Notes: generated by a model not told the origin, from the sequence alone. A stretch of DNA of 64,000 bases from Lathyrus oleraceus (GCF_024323335.1 NC_066581.1:36846699-36910698), one strand, 5' to 3'; positions 11,150 to 24,615 are shown, counted from the stretch's first letter. Made by a program: numbers and translations.

Positions 11150-12258
11150 TTGTGTCTAAGTTATCTACATTCATCATAAACCTTAATTTCTTGAACACTT
11201 CGACCTGCACTCCTTTCGTCATGACTTCTTTAATCTGATTCTCAGTTCTGCAGTATTCCAAGTTCAACTTCTCCTTCTGCTACTTGCTCTCGAAGATAAT
11301 GAAACCTAATTTTGATGTGCTTGCTTCTTCCATGCGCTATCATATTCTTTTCCAGATGATAGTAGACATGTTGTCAATCATCATGGCAATCACTCCATGA
11401 TTCTTTCCTATAATCTCTTCAATCAAATTCACCATCCATGTTGCTTGACATGTACAAAGAGAAGCAGTTATTTACTCTGCTTCACACAAAAATGGTGTTA
11501 CTATTGGTTTCTTTCTTAAACTCCAAGAAACTGGTGCACCACCTAGCATGAACACATAGTTAGTTGTCGATTTTCTATCCTGAGCATCACTACACTAACT
11601 TGAATCGGTGTAATCCACTAGCTTGCATTCTTTTCCTTCATCAGCTGTAGGAAACAAAATGCCATAGTCGAGATTTCCTTTCAGATACCTTAGTATCCTC
11701 TTCCTCGCTGGTAGGTGTGATACATTTGGTTTCTGCATGAATCTACTCACCGTACCTACACTATATGCTAGATATGGCCTTGTGCAACAAAGGCATCAAA
11801 GTGATCGATTGAGTCATTTATACTATGTGTGATCGACATCATCTTCATTTGTTTCTTTCGATAGTTGCAACCTGGGCTCAATTGGAGACGAATTTGGGTT
11901 GCATTCTTGCATACCAAATCTCTTGAGTATTTTGCCTGAATATCTTATTTGGTGCATCATCAAGTCTCTACTACTCTTGTAGAATTCAATGCCATAGAAA
12001 TATGAGAGATTTCCCAAGACTGAGATTTCAAACTCCCCTTAAGTCATGTTTGAAATCTTCGATATCCTTCTTGAAATTTCCTTTTATCAACAGGTTATCG
12101 ACATAGAGACATAGTATAAGAAATTCACTATTGCTTCTTCTTACATATACTCTATGCTCAGTTGTGTACTTCACGAATACTTTCTTATTAGTGATCACGA
12201 CTACTCTAATTGTATTATAGAAGGTTAAACTAATCAATAACAAAAATATAATTTCCAT
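11150..12258 (-). pseudogene. Ty1/copia RT C-terminus plus RNase H, copy B
   Basis: This is the longer version of the fragment cut off in copy A. On the minus strand RT comes first (LYVDNLLIKGN, MGNLSYFYGIEF, HQIRYSGKILKRF). The copia RNase H domain follows, through about 11760-11160: YSVGTVSRFMQKP, ILRYLKGN, DRKSTTNYVFMLGGAPVSW and a relic of EAEYIA with a stop. The domain ends a few codons after a DNLDT-like tail. Several stop codons and at least one frame change make it non-functional. 11776 is the uninterrupted site that in copy A received the LTR at 1-2179, so this copy shows the pre-insertion state. Confidence 0.85.
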
Positions 12259-12309
12259 TACCCTTTATTGATCAGATGTGAGAGAGATTAGCATGTCATG
12301 TTTATTTAT

Positions 12310-13602
12310 TGTTTCTTAGATGGATATTCGGGATACAACTAAATTGATGTAGATCTTGCAGACCAGGAAAATACCGTATTCACATGTTATTTTTGAGTAT
12401 TTTCTTATGGCATGATGCCATTTGGTTTATTCAACGCTCCCTCTACTTTTCAAAGGTGCGCGCTTTTTATCTTTTCATATATGATTGAGTCATCGATTGA
12501 GATATTTATGGAAGACTTTTCCTGTTTTTGGTTATAGTTTTTATAATTTTAGCGCACACCTCAATATTGTTCTTGAGAGGTGTATCAAAACCAAACTTGT
12601 CTTAATCTTGAAAAATGTCATTTTATGGTAATTGAAGGTATCATTTTGGGACATAAAACCTCATCAAAGGGCATAGAGGTGGATCAAGCCAAAATTGAGG
12701 TGATTGAAATATTACCCCCTCTAGTGAATGTAAGGTGTGAGACGTTTCCTTGGACATGCCGGTGTTTACTGAAAATTTATAAAGGACTTCTCCAAGATTG
12801 TAAAACATCTTTGTAACGTACTAGTCAAGGAAAATGATTTTGTTTTTGAGGATGAATGCTTTAAATCTTTCTCTATTATTAAAGAAATGTCTTTAACTGC
12901 ATACATGATTGTTGCACCTAATCGGAAGCTTCCCTTTGAAATGATGTATGATGCAAGCATTTATACTTTATGCGTAGTTCATGGTCAACACCATCAGAAG
13001 TTCTTCCATGGGATATACTGTAATGTTTTGACTGAAAATCTGATGAATTTTACCACCACTGAAAAAGAATTACAAACAGTAGTATTTGCCTTGGAAAATT
13101 TTCAGACGTAATTAATTGGGTCAAAAGTTGTTGTTTTAACAGATTATGCAACATTGAAATACTTGTTAAATAAAGGAGATTCTAAACCAAAATTACTCTG
13201 ATGGATATTGTTGTTACAAGAATTTGATTTAGAAATAAAAGATAAAAAAGGTGTTGAGAATTTTGTAGTTGATCACTTGTCCTAGTTGGAGAATGTGGAA
13301 GTAACTAAGAAGGAAAATATAGGTCATATGTGCATGAATGTCTCATAGAGGTTGAATCTTTTGAGTGTTTGGGAATTGACTTTATGGGTCCTTTTTCGTC
13401 ATCTAACTCTAATGTTTACATTCTGGTTTGTGTTGATTATATCACTAACTGGGTTAAAGCCATAACTTATGTTGCTAATGATCCCCAAACTATTTCTAAT
13501 TTTTTTAAAATGGATGTTTTTGCTAGATTTGGAATCCCTAGAGTTCTAATCAAAGATAGGGTGCACTTTTGCAACACACTGTGTTGGCCAAATACAATGT
13601 GA
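12310..13602 (+). pseudogene. Athila-like Ty3/gypsy pol fragment, copy B
   Basis: Same relic as at 2716-4007, with RT, RNase H and integrase core in the same order and the same loss of the zinc-binding segment, so those defects are older than the duplication. Extra lesions are specific to this copy, for example a stop where copies A and C read TYLIGSKVV (13109-13111). The integrase core GIDFMGPFSSSNSN through FARFGIPRVLIKD remains readable over 90 codons. Confidence 0.85.
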
Positions 13603-13799
13603 AGCATAAGATGTTGATGTGCTGCTTCGTGTGGTAGCTTATCCGCAAGTGCACGGACTTTATCAAAGTAATAGAAAAGATGTTGAACCCACAGATACTT
13701 TTAGTCAAGATAACCTCTATCTATTATCACTATGTAAATTTAAGGTTGATCGGCTAATGTTTGAGAAGGGGAACAATGTAGCGGTAAATTTTTTGAGAT

Positions 13800-16700
13800 T
13801 AAGCTGTTGATTAACTTAACTCATAAAGCAAGAGTTGCCACCGCGCATTTACTATTTCCAAAGGAAAAGGGAAAAAGTATGAACAAAATCCGAAGAAGTT
13901 TTAAAGCAAGACTAATAAAGAGAACAAGGGTCAGAGGGTTAGTTATGCAAAGTGAAGATATTCACACCCTAAACATCTGTGGTACTCCGTGAGAACCTCT
14001 TTGAAAATATGTACGTTTTAGTTTGAAAAGGGTGTTGTTTGCAAAACATGGGAGAGATGGGAAAAGAAGTATATTTTTCTTATTTTTATGTTTGTCAAGA
14101 CTTTTGAAGTCTCATGCCTACCTACCAATAAAGTGCAATGGAGGATCCAAACCTCGTTGTTCGTGGTAAAAATAACAAAGGAGATTATTTTGATTTATTT
14201 TTAATGAGAAGACATTTTGTCATTATAAGGAGAATACTTAACTAGTCACCCACAAGTATGAGTACTTTGCATCATCTTGTGAAGAGCTCCAACTTGGATA
14301 AGGATTAACAAGTATGCCACTAGCTCTCACAAATGGATAAGAATTGTCATAAATACTATGAGGATAGGAGAATTATATCTCAACTATGGAAATCACTCAT
14401 GTCTAATACCTTGAAAAAAACTTTAAAAGGAAAAGTGCACAAAGGCATAATATGGTTTGAATGTGTTAGGCATTTTTTAGTCTTTTGAAATTGGTCTAAA
14501 CATGTTTAAGATGAATTAGAATTTATTAGGAAAAGGTTTTGAAAATCACTTGACAAAAGTAAAGGTTTATTGAGAAAGTGGTTCAAGTTTAAAAAAAACA
14601 AGAAGATTTTGAAAAAGAGAGAAGATTTTGAAAATTAAAGAAAAGGGAGGAGAAGAAGAGACTATCCTAGAGCATAAAGTAAAAGTTGGGGAGGAAAGAT
14701 CTAACAAAGAGATAGAAAGATTTATGGCATAAGTCAATCACCATTTCCCTCCTTTGGATTAAGCCCCAAGCAAGCCTGAATAAGCAAATAATAATCCATG
14801 TATCATATGAAACTGGAGTAACTCAACCAAGTCTCCAAAAGAAGTCCAAAGTCAAAGGTACCAAATGAATCAAAAGGTCTCAAATCACAAGTCCAAAGCA
14901 AAGGTCAAAGTCCTAACTCTAAGTCCATAACTCCACAACATTTCTATGGATAGTAACCCCAAGTCCATGAATCATGAGAACCAAGTTTCTTTTTAGGTTT
15001 TTTCTCTTTATTAATGTCTTCTTTACAATGATATAAAAGAAAGGTCTAAATGGACAAAGAACAAAATGAAAAAAACACAAATAATATGATATGGAATGCT
15101 AAATATAAAATATAAAGTAAATGACATAAAGAAAATAGCATAAAGTAAATAACTTGGAAATAAAAGGTAACATAATAAAATGTTAGTAAAGGATGTTAGT
15201 AATCAAAGATGAAAGATGTTTTGGTCATTTTTTGGAGAACACTCAACTATCCACTCACAAACATGAATATATGAACCTATACATCATTTGTGAGAAGGAC
15301 TCCAACTTGGATAAGATAAACAAGTATGCCATTAGCTCTCACAAAATAGAAAAGGAGAAAAATTTCATACAATACCATGAGGAATAGGATACTTACAACC
15401 TCACATACAAAAATGTCATTGCCTTTGGGACAAATTTAGCGATATGTTAAGCAATCATAATTGGACTTATGTAGAAGTCACAACTATCCGAGGTATGTCA
15501 ATAATAATGTTTGTGTTAATACATGGTAGAGAAATGATATATAAATCATTCTCCTAATTACATGTCGCACAAAAAACAGAAAGAAAGGAGATGATCAAGC
15601 ACAAAGGATATGAGGATAATCCATTACTTTAATCCACACTTAATGACACCTAGGATAAACTTATGCATCAATCCAAAGTACCTTAAGGGATCCATGATCA
15701 ATTAGGAGATAGATTTGAAATGATGAAAGTTCATCAAGTAACAATCCATACATCATGAACAAGATGGACATAAGCCATTCAATTGATCAAAGGGAAAAGA
15801 AGGAGATGAAGAAGACAGAAATAAGAGAAATCACTTCCAAATTGGACCAAAAGTTTGATCATGTCATCATCAAAATCAATCATCCATTTTGGTGGATTAG
15901 GGTTTTCACCCCATCAACATCCAAGATACATTGACTTTGATGAGACTTGAAGTCTAAACCATCATGATCCAAGGCCAACATAAGTTCTCAAGGGTAACAC
16001 AAAATAACAATGCAAATAAATGAAATAAAAATGCATCAAAGGTATTTTTAAATGAGTTTTCAAATAGAAATAAAATGGAATATTCATAAAGTCCTTCAAA
16101 ACACCAAATAAATGACCAAAAAATTTATGGAAGGTTGGAAATAAAATAAGTATATAATACTTTTTCCATAATTTCAAAATGTCGAAAAGTATTTTTAAAC
16201 CAATTAAAACAAAGGAGAAAAGAGAAAAATCATGAAAAATAGAAAATCAGTGAAATAAAATATGGAAAAATAAAAATCAGATGAAGAAAAATAAAAGAGA
16301 ATTTTAGAAATTATTATGGAATTTTTTGGATAAAAAAATGAAATTATTGATAAAAAATGAAATTAAAAATAATAAAAGAAATGTAATTAAAATCAGAAAA
16401 AACACTAAGCGTTGGATCACGCCTCATTACTTGACGTGGCAGATCCAACACTCTAAATGTTAGAGAACACGGTGGAACACACTGCAAGCCAAACACAGGA
16501 TCCAGTTTAAATTCAACTAATCAAAACATTTCATTCTTCCAACTGTCTTATCAAACTCAGACAACTTGAGAAAGCTCTGGTCATCTTCTCTAGTGAGCTC
16601 TCACCAGAGTTTCATTGTTTAGTAAATTCAAGATACGAGACCACCACCATTGTGATCCTCTTCTCATCCCGAATTCAACTGTATGCTCCATATTCATTTA

Positions 16701-18304
16701 TGTGAACTGAGAAAAGGGAAGTTCAAAGAAGTTTCAGAAACAAGCAATCCATGAAAAATTAAATTAAATAATGAACACGATCAATCAACACCAGATAAGT
16801 TAGAGGAAAGCATCAGAGAGTGAATGACTACATTATGGTAACTTGTTTGAATTCAAATGATTCTCATGACAAACTTGTCTAGATCATGATCAGCATTTAA
16901 TGAAGCTCGATCTGGTTAGAGCACTTCAGGAGGTCTCATAGCTTGAGAATTGTTGCAAAAGTTTAAGAGGATGCCGAAGGTTCTAATGGAATCAACAAAT
17001 TGAATTGAAACAAGCTGAAACTCAAAACACGATAATTGAATTTTCTGGGAAAATTTAAAGTTGCAGCAAGGATTTCTTGGCTCTCCAAAGCTTGAAAATG
17101 AATGCACTATCTTCCTTTATTTATAGGGAATGTGATTAGATCCAAATACGTGTGAAATGATGCAGAATTCGTGCAAAATGAATTTAATCCGAGTGTGTGA
17201 AAAGTGTGATTTGAAACTCATCAAAACTCAGCCAAATGATGCGTTTCAAAGGTCAATTAACTTCTGGAGACTTGGTTAAACATGTTTAGGTCCAAAACAC
17301 ACGCTAATTTGGCTTGGAATTGAGATTAGTGAAGTTCAAAACTCGGGCAATGAAAATTTCTTCAGTTACAAGTCACCATGTTCAACCCAATGGGGCACCC
17401 TACTTAGGAAGCTTTTTGATCTCATTCTTTTTGCAATGTGTTAACATGATGGTCAAGATTACAATGTTCCAAGAAAGCTTGCATTTGGATTCTTGAGCAT
17501 AAAGTTATGTCATGTTGAAGTTGGCATAAAAATATGATCATATAACTTAGAAAAATTTGAGTGCTTCATGGCTGAACATGACCTGTAATGGCTCAATGAA
17601 TTCTATGGCCTTTCAAACATATTTTGACCTTGGTCTTTGAAGAAAACTTGTAGAGGGAATAACAAATGACATTGTGCAAAAGGAATCAAGCTAAAATATT
17701 AAAAATTGTAAAAGTTATGATCTTTGGAAGTTGGGGAAAAGTCACTTGAAAATAGGTCAAATTTCACTAAGTCCACAAATAACCTATAATGTCTCCAAAC
17801 TTTTGATGATCCTCCAAGAATATCTGGATCTTGTCATGTAAAGAGAACTTGTATAGGATGTTGAGAAGAGTCATATGCAAAAAGAAGCATTCATAAATCT
17901 TAAGAATTGAAAGAGTTGTGGTCCTTGGAACTTTGACTTCAAAATATTGACTTTTTGGTCAAACCACTTAGAACAAGCTTGTGTACTTGGACTTTCCTTG
18001 CATTTCAAAGCACATGGGTGATCACATGAACTCAAAATAAGGTGTCCTTAATTTCCTCTTGATTAAATTGTTCAAAGCTTGAAGTTGCTTGTTGAAGAAG
18101 GCATGGAAATAAACACATGAACATTTGACATTCCTGGAGAATTAAGCCACAAAACTTTGAAATGTCCTTGGTTAAAAAGCCCTAACCTTTCACAATAAAC
18201 TTTAGAGAAATAAGACATATTTTTTTGATATTTTGATTAGTGGTTGGATAAGCAATTAATCATGTAAACACAAAGGTAAAACAAACCAACAAAGAGGTGC
18301 TTGA
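13800..18304 (-). mobile_element. Old, degenerate Tat/Ogre-like LTR, copy B
   Basis: Counterpart of 4205-8712. The TATA box is at 17118-17125 (minus). The hairpin after the TATGTAGGCA-type linker is AGACTT/AAGTCT here, a better stem than in copy A. The AGTA-loop hairpin is degenerate in this copy. The GAGGTGCTTGA relic is at 18294-18304. No supported ORF. Confidence 0.5.
17118..17125 (-). promoter_or_regulatory. TATA box of the old LTR, copy B
   Basis: TATAAATA on the minus strand, identical to 7526-7533 in copy A and in the same surroundings. Confidence 0.4.
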
Positions 18305-18870
18305 TGATCCCTACAAGAAGCAAACCCAAAGATGGATACGGGGAAAGACCAAGATGTGACCTTGTTTGTGTGTAATGATGCAAATGATATATGGTGTTTG
18401 TTTGAACAAAAGTTGTTGTGGAAATTTATTTGTGAAAAGCTTGATAGGAAAGTTCCAATTTATATCTTTATTTTATTTAAACAGATAATCAAGGGTGATT
18501 ACTTATGGTATCCTTAGAGCGGCTTCATCATCCCCAAGGAGTTATACTACTTATAAGGAAGCATGAATAGATTTTATATATGGTATCGGTACATCTAGCG
18601 TGAATACACTGAATGAAAATACAATACAAGAATTAATCTTATAAATGAAAAACTTTGATAAGTAATTCAAAAATTAAGCGATTAAATAGCTCAATATAAA
18701 TGACTTATCATTTATGTAATGTGAGCCAACTCGTTAAACCTAAAATAAGAAATTTTTTTAATTTGATTTGTATTCAAAAATGAAGTTATAGATTAATCTA
18801 ACATCCTTAATACAAATTATACAATCATATAGGTTTATCATTAAAAATGGGTAGGTAACATCATAAAACC

Positions 18871-18875
18871 AAAAA
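18871..18875 (-). terminator. Pol III T-run behind tRNA-like gene B
   Basis: Five T residues on the minus strand, 5 nt after the tRNA end, as in copy A. Confidence 0.5.
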
Positions 18876-18880
18876 GAATT

Positions 18881-18953
18881 GGTCCCGACGGGGCTCGAAC
18901 CCGCGACCTTCGGCTCATAAGACCAACGCTCTAACCAACTGAGCTACATGACC
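18881..18953 (-). tRNA. tRNA-Ile(UAU)-like gene, copy B, probable pseudogene
   Basis: Same 73-nt cloverleaf as at 9291-9363, with anticodon TAT in loop CTTATGA and intact A and B boxes. Here the acceptor 5' strand reads GGTCATG against CGGGACC, giving one A-G mismatch and one T-G wobble, while the 3' strand keeps the sequence that would pair perfectly with copy A's 5' strand. So each copy has damaged a different side of the same stem. The T stem ends in a G-T pair. Expression is doubtful. Confidence 0.7.
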
Positions 18954-19527
18954 AATTCATAAACTTTATTAAATATTAAAAAATTAAATAAATTAATTAT
19001 TAAATTTAACGAAAAAATTGTATGATCTAGGAAATGATTTATAAGGAACAATAAAAAAATAGTTTTAGGTGTTAAACCAAATATGGTTTGAAGAACATAC
19101 AACTCTAATTGTGGAGTTTTGATGATAATAACAAAATTGAGAATAATTGGTACTTTAATGAGTTTGTTTTCATGTGTAAAACAACTGACAGTGTTGTCGC
19201 TCCCCGGATTTCCCGAATCCAAGTACAAACGCGAAAAGAGTGGTGCGGCAAAAGAATAGAGTCGCCAACTATGTACTTTTATCCTAAGAGGAGGGAAAGG
19301 TAGTACTGCATAACCAAGAGGGAGCAAATAAAACAAAGTCTCGAACCAAAGAAAACCGAGTAAGGGGGCCGGTTACGTGAAGGGAAGGTTATTGCACCCC
19401 TTCACGTTTGTGGTACTCCAAAGGATCCACGTTTGCTATTTATGTCTAAAGTGTGTGTATAAAAGGTCCTATATGCGATTCGAAAGAGAGAAAATCAAAG
19501 TAGGGAAAAGAAAGAGTTATTGCTCGC

Positions 19528-19571
19528 ACAGGCCCTACCCTGTTGCATACGTATCTCAAGAAGGATTGAGA
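19528..19571 (-). other. LTR hairpin module, element M
   Basis: Hairpin 2 ACAGG/CCTGT (19528-19543) and hairpin 1 TCTCAA/TTGAGA (19554-19571), separated by GCATACGTA. Both stems differ from those of the other LTRs yet stay fully paired. A sequence similar to CGGCTAACC/GAGCTACGG follows on the outer side, as in the other modules. Confidence 0.65.
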
Positions 19572-22500
19572 ATCAGAGCACCGTAGCTCGGCTAACCTAT
19601 TTTTGTTTGTTTTGTGTTTTTTAGATGAACGACGTTACTACGTAATCTACCGGATGCTCGACCTTTGGAGACTTACTCACCTGTAGTAGAAGGTGTTAAC
19701 GTGTTCTTAAGAAAAGAAAATCAAAGAGTTTGTTTGTGTTTTAGGAATGCTCATGCAAAAAGGAAGTCCTAGACGAAGGAACCGTGCTACCTTAATTGAC
19801 ATGCAAACGAGAGACTATATGAAGCCTAGCAGTCCTATGGGGAGACGATCACACCACACAAAAACATATAGCATAAAGTAAACGCACCAACAAATGGGCT
19901 CAAACATACATGGGTAGGGCTTTAGTCAAGAGGGGTCATATCAACCTCGACAAACAAGCCATGGAAAGGTAATCAAATGGGATCTTAACCACTGACATTG
20001 AACGTCAGGGTGAGCAGATCAACAGGGTAATGAGGATATGACCTCATAGCTCTTAACCCTGGACAGGGTGAGCTCATGACAAAGCGTGGGGGTTCAGAAA
20101 GATGGAACCCTCTCCACTGACTGACCCGACAAAAGATCTTGGGCTTTTGTTCTGAAGCATCGACACGTAATGCGAGCATAAAGAACGACACACTGAATAA
20201 CGGGGTATTGACTACTAATCCCTTTTATCTGTCAATTGCCTCTTCATGGAGGTCTTTGGCACTGGTGCCTCCTCTTGGAGGTCTTTGGGCACAAAAGTAA
20301 ACACATAAAACATTGCCTCCTATCGAGGTCTTCTAGCTAAGAAAGCGGTAAAATGCTGGAAAGATGTAAAAGGGATCAAGAGATCTACCACACGGATAAA
20401 GATCCGAAGTAACAACAACTAAAGAAACAAGAAACCCAAAGATCTCTCAAGCTAGCACCATCAAAGAAAGCAAGTCAGCAAAGCAATCAGAATAAATCTC
20501 CAAATGGTATCCCACAAATAAAGTGGAATACTAAGCAAGCTATCTCTTCAAGAGTCATGTGTGCCTTCACAAAAACTCAACAAACAAGTTAGAATAACAA
20601 GATAGGGTGCAATCATGAGTTGCACCAACAAAAGAATCATAGCAACAACAGTGTCAGGTAAATAGTGCACGGATGCAATAGAAAGCATGTCATAACAAAG
20701 CATGAATGATGAAAGGAGGATGCAATAGCACCAAGTCAGAAGTGACATCAATTCAATAAGTGTCTCAAGAACTCAACTCAACAAGATCAAAGCAAAAGCA
20801 CTAAACATCCAGAGATGCATCAAAGTCAAACAAGTCAACATACAAGTTCAAAGTGCTTCAACTTCAACAATGAGTCATAAAAGGTAATGACATGAGGCAA
20901 GGGTCAAGGATTAGACAATCAAGCACAAAAACAGAACCAAATGTCTCCTAAAATATCAATCAAAAGTCATTTAAATCCAACTTAGCAAAGTGGAAGTCAA
21001 TCATGTCCAAAGAACCTCAAAATGCGATAAAAGCATTATAAACAAGTTCATGCAATTATGTGTCAAGATGAAATGAACATGGAAGCAAGGTATGCACATC
21101 ATAAGCATGTAAAATGAGCTATGTAATCAATATGCAAACCCCCAAGTTCATATCATAAGCATAGAATCACTTTTGGACCAAAATCGAACAAAGTGTATCA
21201 TGAAACTCTAATGCGTCTTTCATGCTCAAATGAATGCAAAAAGGAGCTCGTTATGAATAAATGCACAAAGACTTGATAGAAGCATCATAGAACAGGGGAG
21301 AACACATGTGCAAAGGCACCAAACCAGAATCAAAGTGTAACCACATGAATCATGCTATTAAAGTTCACAAAAGTTCACAAAAACAACCAAGGGTTGGAGG
21401 CCTAAACCTCTTGTCAAACAAATGCATCAAAAGGGTATCAAAACTCAAAGTCAGGGGGCAAGGCTCCATACATAAAGACATGAAATACACATTAAAACAT
21501 GTGCAAAAGGATTGGTTTCAACATTCAAAGGAAGTGGTACAAGTGCCTCATGCTAAGCAAGCATCACAATAAGGACTAAAATGCAAACATCAACTTCAAA
21601 AATCCAAATCAAACTGAAAATGTATCCTAAATTCATGGGAATTTAACACAAGGTTCCAATAAGCATATATAAACATCATGCAGAAAATCAGGAGCATCCA
21701 GATTCATTTGATATGAAAACAAAAATCGAGAAATTGAGAATGCAAAAACATGTCCTAAAATGCAACATTTAAGTTCATGTGTCAAACCCTAGCAAAATGA
21801 CATAGAAAATAAACAAACCAGTTACCACATCTTAGTATCATGTATGAGGATGGTGTATGCCAAGGCTTGGGTCAGAATGATTAAAATATGGGATTTCATG
21901 AAGGTTTGAATGCAAATGGTCAAAAATGCACATAAATGAATCCGAAATTCATATTAAATTCCACGTGTCATGATATAATTGGGCAATGGTACCAAAAAAT
22001 CAAGGACTCATCAGAGATCACTCACAAAAAATTTCAGATTTGTTTGAGTATTTTTGCTATTTTTAAAAAATAAAATAAAACGGGATGAAATATGTACATG
22101 GCATGTGACACATATGCAACAATGTCAATTGGTCACACAAGCCACTTAAGTGACTAATAAAAAATAAATAAAAACGAAAATCAGAAAAATTATGGGCCTT
22201 TGGATCAAAATCAAAGTCAAAGAGATCTAACGGCTATGGGGTCGTCTTCTTCCTCAAGACACTCCTGCCATGAATAGTAACGCCGGTAGGATTCCGGCCA
22301 CCTCCGGCGGCGGCCTCCTCCACGCGCGACCCGGAACTTCACGAAAATGGGGCTACCCCCCCTAAACCATACGCTAGTAACTCAAAAATCACATTAGTTT
22401 TTCATGAATCCTCACCAATCTCTCAAATCACAACCAACAAGTTTGAACATCAAAACTTTAAATCAAGATTTCTCACTCAGTATTGCATCATTTTAAAAAG

Positions 22501-23634
22501 TAAACACATCTACATCATCACCATAGCATGTAGTTTCATTTAGGCATAAGAAATAAGTGAAATAAGAGAATCGAAATTTGAGTAACCGGAAATGGCACCT
22601 TCCAAAACTTCAGTATGGTGATGAGATAAGCTCCAGAATACCTCCCTTGAACTTCTATGAATGTTTGCTACCCTTGGTTGTGCTTGAAACGGTCCAGATC
22701 TTGAGATTCAAGAAGCAACCTTCATTAAAGCTCTGTTTAGAAACTGCTTGGAATGGCTCAAATGAAGGGTGGTTTGTGATCCTTAGAGTTTGTAGATCAA
22801 GAATATGCTATTGGTTTTCATTTTCCATGGATGTACGGAGAGATTTGGTGAGAATCGAGTATGAGATGATTTTTGGAAAGTGAGTTTTTCAGAGTGTATG
22901 GAGGTTGCACGAATTAGGGTTTTGCTTAATCACATTTTCAGAGTTTATCCCCTCATTTTTGTGGCTTAGTGGGCTTAAATGAAAGAGGTTCAAGTCCATC
23001 ATCCTTTTTGCTATTTTTGGAAACACCCCCCTTATTTGCTCATGGACAACCTTGTTTAATGCATTAATCTTCTCTTAAGACTTGATTAATCATGATTACA
23101 CGAAAGAAATAACACAAAATGATGTTTAATGTCAATTTTGCAAAGGTGCAATTTTTGTGCATGGATGACTTTTCCACACATGTGGGAATGCATGGGCTCA
23201 AATTCCAAGGTGGATTTGGCCCAAAAAACAATGCTGAATAAATTCCCAATGATTGGCATGTGAGAATATTCCATGATGTCAACTTGTGTCCTTTTGACTT
23301 TTCATGAAAGAAAGCTTGAAAAATGACTTGCACCATTGATGAATCATGCAAAATTATAGGTCATTTTGCATGCCATTTTGAAGTACTTCTCAAAACAAAA
23401 CCATAGCAAAAGGAGCCACACCAATTGGACTTGTTAACCTCAAGTTAGGCCTTTTTAAAGCTTTCATGCATACTTCGTCATTCAAGAACCATAACTCTTC
23501 AACCATTCATCATATGGCCTTGAAATAGGACTTTTTGGAAAGGGGGGGGGGACAAAGATCTACAACTTTCATGTCTGAGAAAAATTCATTTGGAGCTTCC
23601 TTGGTGATGAAAAATGTTAAATGATCTTGGTATA

Positions 23635-23935
23635 TCAGCAAGCTCGCTAGGCGAGTGAGGTAGTGAAGGGGCTCGCTAGGAGAGCACTCAGCGAGGTTCC
23701 AGCGAACACTCCCAGACTTGGACAAAACCACAGCTAGCACTTACTCGCTAGGCGAGCAGGTAGCGAGCATTCCAATAGCAAAACCTTCAGAGCTCGCTGG
23801 AGCGAAGGAGGAAGCGTGGGCTTCGCCTAGCGAAGGATTGTTCGCCTAGCGAACATCTGCAACTCTTCTGGGCGCAGGTGCCTCTGGTGGCTTATTTTAG
23901 GGCTCGCTAGGCGAACCATTCTGCTCGCCTAGCGA
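23635..23935. repeat. Cluster of GCTCGC-TAG-GCGAGC hairpins
   Basis: About ten occurrences of short GC-rich inverted repeats in an AT-rich LTR. Forms include CTCGC/TAG/GCGAG, TTCGC/CTA/GCGAA, CTCGC/CTA/GCGAG and half-sites such as CTCGCTGGAGCGAA. Both arms change together (C-G against T-A at the outer pair). The same motif occurs in the solo LTR (37830-37890 and 38452-38457), so it is a subfamily feature of these LTRs. Confidence 0.65.
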
Positions 23936-24615
23936 GCATGATAGCTCAAGAACATCTTTCCAAATTTGGTAACCTATGCACTGGAACTTTGTTCCTTCGA
24001 GATTAATGTTTTGAATGATGAATAGACCCCATTTGAACATGTTGGAAGTATCTCAAGTCATTCCCTAGCCATTTGAACCTCAGTTGACCAACAATTGACT
24101 TTTGACTTCACAGTTGAATTCTGAACTATACTGAGCCCATTAAGCTTGGTCCTTTAAAGAAAACCTTTGAAAATGAAACCCTAGCTCCTAAGAGCTCTAC
24201 ACAACATCCATAAGACCTTCAAACCAAGAATGCATCTCAATCCTTGAGGATCCCTACTTTGACTGCTTCAGTAGACCAAAGTTGACCAGAGGTCAAACCC
24301 TAATTCAGAAGAACTTTGCTGATAAGAAATGAAAATTTTGAGGAAAGAAAGATCATGAAGATGGTGATGCACCCTTGATACCCAGATGAATACAAACTTC
24401 CTTGAGTGTTGAGAAAAACCCTAGTTGATGCACAATTTCCCTTGTGTTGACTGATCATTCAGATAGAACCCACAAAGTGACTTGGATGATATCCAAGCTT
24501 CTTGGAAGACAAGCTCTTGGAGCTAATTCTGATTGACATGATTAAATGCAATATGAAATGTTAAATGACCTAAAAATGAATGCATGAATGAGGAGGGAAA
24601 ATTTGAGGTGCTACA

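Larger units (their letters stand above)
2180..11775. repeat. Composite tandem unit, copy A (~9.59 kb period)
   Basis: 2180-9604 aligns base for base, with scattered substitutions and small indels, to 11776-19194. The order of parts is the same: copia fragment (minus), Athila-like pol fragment (plus), old LTR (minus), tRNA-like gene (minus). The copies are in direct orientation; matching points are 9590-9598 nt apart. The left end of copy A is cut by the LTR at 1-2179. 9605-11775 has no partner in the window because copy B is cut by element M at exactly the equivalent point. Copy C (34446-39108) is closer to B than to A at several diagnostic sites (for example GATAGGGTGCAC in B and C, GATAAGGCGCAC in A). 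Confidence 0.85.
11776..19194. repeat. Composite tandem unit, copy B
   Basis: Direct repeat of 2180-9604. It is interrupted at 19195 by element M; the bases before the junction, AGTGT (19190-19194), are the likely target duplication. The copy A sequence runs through this site as CAGTGTTCTACG, so the site is not an older boundary of the unit. Confidence 0.85.
19195..24615 (-). mobile_element. Element M 3' LTR (5.4 kb)
   Basis: On the minus strand it begins TGTAGCACCTCAAATTTTCC at 24615 and ends GGGAGCGACA at 19195, sharing both ends with the other Ogre LTRs. At 5421 bp it is the longest LTR here. From its 3' end it contains the hairpin module 19528-19571, a degenerate AGTA-hairpin block near 19405-19425, a long gene-free body, and the GCTCGC hairpin cluster 23635-23935 in U3. 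The weak open frames inside (the longest about 100 codons, 22578-22883 on the plus strand) have no recognisable domain and are not called. Only one LTR survives, so age cannot be estimated. Confidence 0.9.

Noticed and set aside
22578..22883. 101-codon open frame in element M LTR
   Set aside because: No domain, opposite to the element's orientation, not found in other LTRs here.
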